NCBI GenBank assembly: GCA_948144175.1 | Contig: CANXME010000212.1 | Location: 1,356,001-1,420,000, forward strand | Direction of reading: 5' to 3' | DNA: 64,000 bases | DNA from: Closterium sp. NIES-65 | Taxonomy: Eukaryota > Streptophyta > Zygnematophyceae > Desmidiales > Closteriaceae | Shown: positions 56,467 through 64,000 of the stretch, piece after piece | Layout of the letters: each line of letters opens with the position of its first letter | Numbering within the stretch: position 1 is the stretch's first letter | Notes under the pieces: generated by a model | Seen by the model: the letters and a program-made list of their open reading frames with translations, nothing else | What the model was told of the DNA's origin: nothing | Databases searched by the model: none | Position numbers and translations under genes: made by a program

Positions 56467-56543
56467 TGGAATCAGAGCAGGTTCCCTCCTAGGGTCTGCT
56501 TCTAGGGCCCACCGAACCGCGCCCCGAGGCGCGTTTTTTTTTT
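56467..56543 (+). promoter_or_regulatory. CE10 leader signature: PBS, two hairpins, T-run
   Basis: PBS TGGAATCAGAGC (56467-56478), hairpin CCCT-CCT-AGGG (56484-56494), GGGCCCACC (56506-56514), then a perfect hairpin CGCGCC-CCGA-GGCGCG (56518-56533) directly followed by ten T (56534-56543). A GC stem followed by a T-run is the shape of an intrinsic or Pol III-type terminator. The function is inferred. Confidence 0.65.
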
Positions 56544-56574
56544 AGCGACCCGTCGTGTCGCCCCTAGCGGCCCG

Positions 56575-57245
56575 TTGCGCCGCCCTTCCCCTAGCGGCTC
56601 CGCCGCCCTTCCCTAGCGGCCCCGCCGCTCTTCGATCGCGGCCCCGCCGCCCTCTGCTACGCGGCCCCACCGCCGCCCTTCGATCGCGGCCCCGCCGCCC
56701 TCGGCTACGCGGCCCCGCCGCCCTCTGCCACGCGGCCCCGCCGCCCTCTGATACGCGGCCCCGCCGCCCTTCGATTGCGGCCCCGCCGCCCTCTACTACG
56801 CGGCCCCGCCGCCCTCTGCTACGCGGCCCCGCCGCCCTCTACTACGCGGCCCCGCCGCCCTCTGCTACGCGGCCCCGCCGCCCTCTGCTACGCGGCCCCG
56901 CCGCCCTTCGATCGCGGCCCCGCCGCCCTCTGCTACGCGGCCCCGCCGCCCTCTGCTACGCGGCCCCGCCGCCCTCTGCTACGCGGCCCCGCCGCCCTCT
57001 GCTACGCGGCCCCGCCGAGCCGCCCAGCAACAGCCGAGCCACCGCCGAGCCGCCGCCAAGCCGCCGCCGCCTGAGCCGCCGCCCGGGCCACCTGAGCCGC
57101 CGCCCGAGCCGCCGCTGAGCTGCGGCCGAGCCGCCGCCCGAGCAGCCCGAGCCGCCCGTGCCGCCCGAGCCGCCCGAGCCGCCCGAGCCGCCCGAGCCGC
57201 CCGAGCCGCCCGAGCCGCCCGAGCCGCCCGAGCCGCCTGAGGAGC
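56575..57245 (+). repeat. GC-rich tandem repeats in the CE10 leader
   Basis: The first array (to about 57015) has units of about 23-24 bp such as CTCTGCTACGCGGCC + CCGCCGCC. The second (57125-57240) has nine-base units GAGCCGCCC. Open frames through the arrays are compositional. Confidence 0.8.
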
Positions 57246-57326
57246 CGTGCTGCTGTTTCTGAGCTGTGTTCCTCTGCTGCTGACCTACCCGACTCTCCCA
57301 GCCCGGTGAGACTTTCAGCTGCTGCC

Positions 57327-60300
57327 ATGGCCACCCCCAATGTTCTTACTTTTGACGCTGAGGGGAGGGCCATTGACTTTGCCGTCTGGATTGAAGACCT
57401 GCAGCTGTACTTACTGTGTGATGCGATAGATGAGGTCTCTCTCTTTGACTTTGTCTCTGGCGCTGTCCCTGCCCCACCTGCTGATGTTGACTCTGCCGTT
57501 CGCTCCAAGTGGGCGACCCGCGATGCTGCTGCACGTCTTGCTGTGCGTCGCCACCTCCCTTCCTCTGAGCGTGCCCACTTTAGTCAGTGCAAGACCGCTC
57601 AGGCCTTGTACGACGCTGTAGTTGCACGCTACTCCTCCCCTTCCTCCGCTACCCTTAGCCGCCTCATGCTACCGTTTCTCTTCCCTGACCTCGCTTCCTT
57701 TCCCACTGTCGCTGACCTCGTTACCCACCTCCGTGCTAGTGACACCCGCTACCGCGCTGCCCTTCCTGCTGAGTTCCGCGCTGCGAACCCTCCTCCCATG
57801 TACATCACTCTCTACTTTCTCGTCACCCGTCTCCCTGAGTCCCTTCGTGTCGTTAGGGACCAGTTTCTCTCTGTCTGTCCCACCACTCTCACTGTCGACC
57901 TCCTTGAGGAGTCCCTGCTAGCGGCTGAGAAGAGTATTGTCGCTATAGGGGCCTCTCGGGGTGACCCTCGCACCCCCATCTTTGAGGGGTGTGGTCCTTC
58001 CCCCCTGCTGCCCTCTGTCGCCTCTGCCGCTGCGGCCGACCTCACTGGTTTTGAGTCGGTCGGCGCGGCGTCTGCCCCCAGCGGCAGACGTCGCGCTGGC
58101 AAGGGCAAGGGGGGCAAGGGAGCGGGTGGAGCTAGAGGGGGCGGTGGAGGAGGCGGTGGGGGTGGCGGGGGGAGTGGGGGTGGCGGTGGGGGTGGTGGCG
58201 GGAGTGGAGGTACTGGTGGCGGCGGTGGAGGCGGAGGTGACGGCGGAGGTGGAGACGGGGGTGGCGGTGGAGGCGGGGGTGGCAGTGGAGGCGGGGGTCG
58301 GAGTGGCTCGTCTCAGCGGAGCAGCTCCGGAGGTGGTCAGCGCCAGCAGCAGCAGCAGCCGCAGCAGCAGCCACAGCACCAGCAGCGCTCTCGCACCGTC
58401 CCCGCCCCTCAGCAGCTCCGTGAGTGGTACTCGCAGCGTCAGCGTGGTGGTGCGCTTGGTCCTTGCCCCTACGTTCTCCGCACCGGTGACCGTGCAGGGG
58501 AGAGGTGTGGAGGCGCCCACACTGCCCGCCGCTGCTTTGGCCGCCTGACTGACGCCTGGCGTCAGCAGTTCCCGGAGGCAGCTGAGATCCCCCGCTGGGG
58601 AGAGCTGTCTAGGGCTGGTGTAGCTATTTATGATCTTGATTTTGATGCTATTCTCTCTGCTATGTATGCTGCGATTGGTAGTGATGAGGATGACTGTTAC
58701 CGGTGTTTCCCGCCCGACCCGGGCATTGGTACTGCCGCGTCAGGTACTAGTGAGGCTGCTGCTCTAGGTGCCAGTGCGTCTGTGCTCTCAGGTGCTGGTG
58801 AGTCTGCCCTCTCAGGTACTGTGTCGGCTTCGGCCTCTCACACCTTCACCCTTGACTCTGGAGCGTCTCGCTCCTTCTTTAGGGACCGCACCACTCTCAC
58901 GCCGCTGAGTCGGCCGGTTGCGGTGTCCCTGGCTGACCCCTCTGGGGGGCCTGTCCTGTCTCGCTTCTCCACTGTCCTCCCGTGTCCGGCGGCCCCCTCT
59001 GGCACCCTGATTGGTCTTTACCTCCCCTCGTTCTCGACGAACTTGGTGAGTGGTGCTGACCTCCAGGATGCGGGTGTCCACCAGTTCACCCCTGCTCGTC
59101 AGCGGGTGACCCACTGCACGGAGGCGGATACAGGTCGCCACCTGGCTACGTTTACACGTCGGCCAGGGTCGAGCCTGTACACACTGACCACTGCTTCTCC
59201 TCCAGGTGCTGAGTCTGGTAGGGTCCCTTCGTCTGGTCAGGTGTTTGCTGCAGCGTCCAGGTCTGGTCCTGAGTCTGCCCCCTGCTCGTGCCGTCGTCTG
59301 TCTCACGAGACCCTCCTCTGGCACCACCGCCTTGGCCACCCCTCTCTGCTTCGGCTCAGAGGCATGGCCTCGCGAGTCCTTGTGTCTGGTCTTCCCCGGT
59401 CTCTCCCTCCCCTTCCTCCGGGCCCTGGCCCCACCTGTGTCCCCTGTGTCGAGGGGCGCCAGCGTGCTGCCCCTCACTCCTCCTAGTTTCCTCCGACAGA
59501 GGCCCCGTTGCAGACGCTTCACATGGACGTGTGGGGCCCAGCCCGCGTCCGTGGACAGGGTCAGGAGCGCTACTTCCTACTGGTGGTTGACGACTACTCG
59601 CGTTACACCACAGTCTTCCCCTTGCGCAGCAAGGGTGAGGTCACTGAGGTGTTGATCGACTGGATCCGCGCAGCTCGTCTCCAGCTTCGGAGGAGCTTTG
59701 GCTCTGACTTCCCTGTTTTGCGTCTGCACTCGGACAGAGGCGGAGAGTTCTCCTCTGGCCTCCTGAGTGCCTACTGTCGTGCGCGAGGCATCCGTCAGAC
59801 CTTCACGCTTCCGGACTCACCACAGCAGAATGGGATTGCTGAGCGCCGCATTGGCATGGTCATGGACGTCGCTCGTACGTCCATGATGCATGCGGCTGCT
59901 CCCCATTTTCTGTGGCCGTTTGCGGTCAGTTACGCTGCGCACCAGATCAACCTCCACCCCAGGGTCTCTCGACCGGAGACCTCCCCAGCCCTGCTGTGGA
60001 CGGGGAAGGTTGGCGATGCGTCGGCGCTCCGGGTCTGGGGATCTCGGGCGTTTGTTCGCGACCTGTCTGCGGACAAGCTGTCCCCTCGTGCTTCTCCCTG
60101 CGTCTTCCTGGGGTTCCCCCCCGACGCCCCTGGGTGGCAGTTTTACCACCCCTCCTCTCGACGTGTTCTGTCCTCCCAGGACGTCACGTTCGACGAGTCG
60201 GTACCCTACTACCGCCTCTTCCCCTACCGCACTCCGTCCCTCCCCCCACCCCCGCTCTTCTTGGTACCAGGTCCCCCCCCGGTAGTCCCCCTCCCCCCTC

Positions 60301-63206
60301 AGGGTCCTGCCCCTTCAGGTGTGTCCCAGGTAGACGCGGTCGTGCCTGTCGAGGTCACTGGTGACTCTGGTGCTGCTGCGGGAGCTGAGCCTGGGGGTGC
60401 GGAGTCTGGGGGTGCTGAGCCTGGAGGTGCCGAGTCTGGGGGTGCTGAGCCTGGAGGTGCTGTGCCTGGGGGTGCTGAGCCTGGAGGTGCTGAGCCTGGG
60501 GGTGCTGAGCCTGGGGGTGCTGAGCCTGGGGGTGCTGTGCCTGGGGGTGCTGTGTCTAGGGGTGCTGAGCCTGGAGGTGCTGTGCCTGGGGGTGCTTCGT
60601 CTAGCCTGGAGCCACTCTCCCCACGGGAGCTGCGTGAGTGGTTTGCCAGGCGCTGGAGGCGTGCTGCTGGTGCTGGTGGTTCTTCGGCTGCAGAGGGTAC
60701 TGCTGCTGCGCGCCCCGCCGGTGCTCGTACTGTGGGTGCTGGAGCTGCTGAGTCTGAGAGTTCTCCTGGAGCTGGTCTTGCTGAGGGTGTTGGCGCTGAG
60801 CCTGCCGTTGGCGGTCCGACTGACAGTGCTCCTGGTGCTGCGGCTGGAGGTTCTGGAGCTTCTGGTGGTGCTGCTGGAGGTACTGCTGGAGTGGGTACAC
60901 CTGCCGGGGCTGCTGGTGCTGTTCCTGCTGTTTCTAGCGTCGCCGCGCGGCCCCGACCGTACTTCGTTCCGCTCCTGCAGCAGGTTCTTGGTCTTACACC
61001 TCCTCCTCCTCCTCCCTTAGAGGGTCCGCAGCCTGTCCGGTCACAGCCACAGCTACAGCCTGCCTCCCCTTTGCCTGCTCCTTCTCCCTACGCTGGTCCT
61101 ACTGGAGGTCTTACTGAGCGTCGTGAGCCTGCGTCTCGTCCTGTGTCGCCTGTTCGTACTGAGCGCGCTAGTGGTCGCGGGTCGCGTCAGCGTCCTCCTC
61201 CTGTCCCTGGCACGCACCGGATGTCACTGCGTCCGTCCACTGCTCCTCTGCGTGCCCCTTTGCCTTCTCCTCCTGCTTCCTCTCTTCCTGCTCTTGCCGA
61301 CCCGGAGTCGGACTCTCTTCGTGCTGCCAGTCCTACTGTCACGCGTCTCCTTGCTACTAGTGTCACTGACCCTTCCTTCGAGTCGTCTGCTGCGTCTGCC
61401 CTTGTCACTGAGCTTGTCGACTTTGCTGCGCGCTGTCGTCTAGACTACGCAGCTCGTCTTGTCACTGAGTCTGCGTCCGCCTGTCCTCCGTCCGTCGGGG
61501 GTGAGTGTGCCCTTGGCACGGACGTCCTTGAGGACAGGCAGGAGGAGTTCCAGTGTCTGGCAGCTGCTTCACCTCATCTCGTGTCCGTACTGCTTACCCC
61601 TGAGGGAGACCCGGATGCACCAGACATCCCGACTCCGCGCTCTTACGCGGAGGCGATAGAGGGTCCCTACTCCTCTCAGTGGCAGGCAGCTATGGATGCA
61701 GAGATGGCTTCCTGGAAGTCCACAGGCACCTACGTTGACGTTGTTCCCCCTCCTGGGGCGAACATCGTCAGTGGCATGTGGATTTTCAGGGTGAAGCGGC
61801 CGCCGGGTTCTCCGCCTGTCTTCAAGGCGCGTTACGTGGCTCGTGGCTTCAGTCAGCGGCAGGGGGTTGACTACTTTCAGACCTTCTCCCCCACCCCGAA
61901 GATGACCACTCTTCGGGTTCTGCTGCACGTTGCTGCTCACCGTGACTACGAGCTCCACTCTCTCGACTTCAGCACAGCTTTCTTGCAGGGCAGCCTGCAC
62001 GAGGAGATCTGGCTGCGTCGCCCACCTGGCTTCACTGGGTCCTTCCCTCCTGGTACCCAGTGGAGTCTCCGGCGTCCAGTCTACGGTCTCCGCCAGGCGC
62101 CACGTGAGTGGCACGACACACTGAGGACTACGCTCGCGGCACTTGGGTTTGCTCCTTCCACTGCCGACCCGTCGCTGTTTCTGCGCACCGACACCTCTCT
62201 GCCGCCGTTCTACATCCTCGTGTACGTCGACGACTTGGTCTTTGCCACAGCTGACACTGCTGGACTCGCCTACGTGAAGTCCGAGCTGCAGAAGAGACAC
62301 ACGTGCACTGACCTGGGTGAACTGCGCAGCTACCTTGGCTTGCAGATCACCCGGGACAGAGCACGCCGCACCATTACCCTGACTCAGTCACACATGGTGC
62401 AGCAGGTCCTTCAGCGCTTCGGCTTCACGTACTCCTCGCCTCAGGCCACTCCTCTGCCTACTCGCCACTCGCTCTCAGCTCTGCCTTCGGATGAGTCCGT
62501 AGAGTCGAGTGGCCCGTTTGCAGAGCTTGTTGGCTGCCTCATGTACCTGATGACCTGCACACGACCTGACCTCGCATACCCTCTTAGCATTCTCGCACGC
62601 TTTGTTGCTCCTGGGAGACACCGACCAGAGCACATGGCTGCAGCGAAGAGGGTGTTGCGCTACTTGTGCAGTACGTCGGGCATGGGGCTAGTGCTTGGAG
62701 GGCGCAGTCCAGTGGTCCTCACTGGGCACGCAGACGCTTCTTGGGCTGACGACCAGGCTACGCAGCGGTCGTCACAGGGTTACACCTTCAGCCTTGGTCC
62801 CGGCTCTGTCTCGTGGCGGGCTACCCGCTCGTCTTCTGTTCTCGGCTCCAGTTGTGAGGCTGAGATCTACGCTGGGGCTATGGCTGCACAGGAGTTACGC
62901 TGGCTCACCTACCTGCTGACCGACCTTGGAGAGCAGCCTCGTTCTCCTCCAGTCCTGTACGTAGACAACAAGGCCATGCTGGCCTTGTGTCGAGAGCAGC
63001 GACTGGAGCACAGAACGAAGCACATTGCTCTTCGCTACTTTCTTGCTCGTGAGCTACAGCAGCGTGGACAGCTGCGACTTGCGTACGTGGCCTCTGAGGC
63101 CAACACTGCTGATGTCTTCACCAAGGCACTTGCGCCTTGTGATCATCAGCGTTGCTGCACGCAGTTGGGTCTTGTGCCTGTCTTACCTCACTTGCTCTCC
63201 TCTTGA
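57327..63206 (+). CDS. gag-pol coding region of CE10
   Basis: It starts at ATG 57327 in good context (gccATGg). The gag (to about 58080) is UBN2-like: FDAEGRAIDFAVWIEDLQLY and later ARYSSPSSATLSRLMLPF. A glycine-rich run (58130-58310) follows, then a Cys-x13-Cys-x3-His-x4-Cys finger (58464-58536). Protease LDSGASRSFF lies near 58855; GAG-pre-integrase WHHRLGHPS near 59325; integrase with VVDDYSRYT and LHSDRGGEF (59510-60030). A GAEPGG-repeat linker (60375-60600) precedes RT with YVDDLVFA (near 62225) and RNase H to ANTADVFTKAL. About one break is present. Proteins would act in cytoplasmic virus-like particles by family knowledge. Confidence 0.92.
60375..60605 (+). repeat. post-integrase GAEPGG repeats of CE10
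   Basis: About fifteen 15-bp units of the form GGTGCTGAGCCTGGG encode Gly-Ala-Glu-Pro-Gly. The same region in CE6 (24920-25145), CE2 (about 4490-4680) and CE3 (about 9160-9350) has similar units in different number. Confidence 0.78.
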
Positions 63207-63403
63207 CCTTGCTTGTACCTTCGCATATATATACTCTTGCTCTTGTATATTTCTATATATGATCTTGCATGTGAACTGGCCTTGTGGCCTTTGAACTTGT
63301 GCTCGGAATGCGTGGTGACTTTGTGATCCACCCTGAGCTTTGCTTTGCTTTGCTTGACTGGTCTTGTGACCCCTTGTTCTCCCCCACTTTGCCTATGGGG
63401 GTG

Positions 63404-63534
63404 TGTCAGAACATATAGCTTACTTGTTTGTGTAGGCTATAGTGGGGTATCCCATAGGGGGTACAACACATTAGGGTTTCCTATTTGTATTCACTTCACT
63501 TCATAGTCATTCATTCTCGTTCTTTGTTTTCACA
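63404..63534 (+). repeat. 3' LTR of CE10
   Basis: A 131-bp copy identical to 56336-56466, preceded by CCTATGGGGGTG. Confidence 0.97.
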
Positions 63535-63737
63535 GTAAATAGTCAGGCCCTTCAGGCTACGCTTCTCACCCATGAAGACACAGGGCTCGTTAGTCAACGC
63601 GAGGATGCGGGTAAGTCGGTAGATCTTACCGATGCGATCATTGAAACGCACACAGGCATGCCTCAGCTTGCCTTGCGACGTCGCAATCGCAGCCACTTTC
63701 AAGCCTTCAGGTGAGTCTGGCGTGTGGCCCGAATGCC
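63535..63737 (-). CDS. 5' part of the host exon split by CE10
   Basis: From acceptor TGTATGCAG to the CE10 duplication. It encodes RHSGHTPDSPEGLKVAAIA and FNDRIGKIYRLTRILALTN, and reaches MGEKRSLKGLTIY at the insertion point. The first codon is shared with the upstream exon. Unrecognised family. Confidence 0.72.
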
Positions 63738-63811
63738 CTGCATACAAAAAAAATGTAGTCAGCTTCCATAGACTGATAGCAACAACAGAGACAACAGAGG
63801 GCAACCCTTAC

Positions 63812-63905
63812 TAATGAGCGACTTGAGCATGTCATCAGAATCGGGAGAGAGATTGAGCATCTCTCGGTTGAACAGAAACTCATCGCAAGCCTTCTTGGTG
63901 TAGAC
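63812..63905 (-). CDS. internal exon of the host gene disrupted by CE10
   Basis: A 94-bp exon between acceptor GCGCGCAG and donor GTAAGG. It encodes VYTKKACDEFLFNREMLNL and a DSDDMLKSLI end. A 7-bp-longer version using the TGTAG acceptor is possible but breaks the phase. The intron to the next exon is 74 bp. Confidence 0.7.
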
Positions 63906-63982
63906 CTGCGCGCTACACAAAAGACCTTAGTAATCCGACGTTTCTGGAGGAAATGAAATGCAACTATAATAATTCAACTTAC

Positions 63983-64000
63983 CTCCCAGGTGAGAGCGCC
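63983..64000 (-). CDS. upstream exon of the same host gene, cut by window edge
   Basis: The last 18 bp (ALTWE) before a GTAAGT donor; the exon continues beyond the window. The intron to the next exon is 77 bp. All five visible exons total 819 bp in a consistent phase (272 residues and stop) once CE10 is left out. Confidence 0.6.

Larger units (their letters stand above)
56336..63534 (+). mobile_element. CE10: very young Ty1/copia element, nearly whole
   Basis: A plus-strand element of 7199 bp with identical 131-bp LTRs (56336-56466 and 63404-63534) and a perfect duplication GTAAA (56331-56335 and 63535-63539). PBS at 56467, repetitive GC-rich leader to about 57290, gag from 57327, polypurine tract ATGGGGGTG at the 3' LTR. 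All copia domains are present in order, with about one break in the coding region. Identical LTRs show that it is the latest insertion of the window. Confidence 0.97.

Overview
This is a eukaryotic, repeat-dense window. There are no operons or bacterial signals. Host coding pieces have short GT-AG introns, and almost everything else is Ty1/copia-type LTR retrotransposon. Primer-binding sites beginning TGGTATCAGAGC (tRNA-iMet type), plant-style copia domain order (gag, protease, integrase, RT, RNase H) and GC-rich coding suggest a green-lineage genome. A streptophyte alga of the Chara type is my guess, not something the sequence proves.

Layout. CE1 (1-837, cut by the window edge), CE2 (1185-8397) and CE3 (8739-12212) lie in one old minus-strand gene, whose pieces survive at 838-1184, 8398-8738, 12213-12482 and 12727-13594. 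At 12213-19032 there is mostly unrecognised sequence, with a 347-bp TRIM (14091-14437) and a gene of about eight 34-residue acidic repeats (15762-16840). A nest at 19033-32964 consists of CE4 with CE5 and CE6 inside it. At 32965-36492 there are host-like exons; then comes CE7 (36493-44085), a different copia lineage with 1.1-kb LTRs, inside a host exon. CE8 (45847-54344) carries a DNA transposon (52377-52840) and a small non-autonomous LTR element CE9 (52856-54148). A solo LTR lies at 54825-54955. CE10 (56336-63534) has identical LTRs and a perfect target-site duplication, and splits an exon of a minus-strand gene whose other exons (55683-56272 and 63738-64000) look intact.

Relative ages from LTR-pair differences, youngest first: CE10 (0/131), CE7 (12/1109) and CE9 (3/255) equal, TRIM (5/139), CE4 (6/126), CE2 (7/135), CE3 (11/131), CE8 (about 17/135 plus indels).

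The most interesting signals are these: a leader signature shared by all short-LTR elements (primer site, a small hairpin kept in shape but not in sequence, GGGCCCACC, a T-run); a tRNA-like fold built across the LTR/primer-site junction of the TRIM; an LTR packed with 18 copies of the palindrome GTCGAC; a non-canonical Cys/His finger in gag; and two elements (CE4, CE8) with no recognisable capsid region. All retroelements are described as fossils; breaks are only counted roughly.
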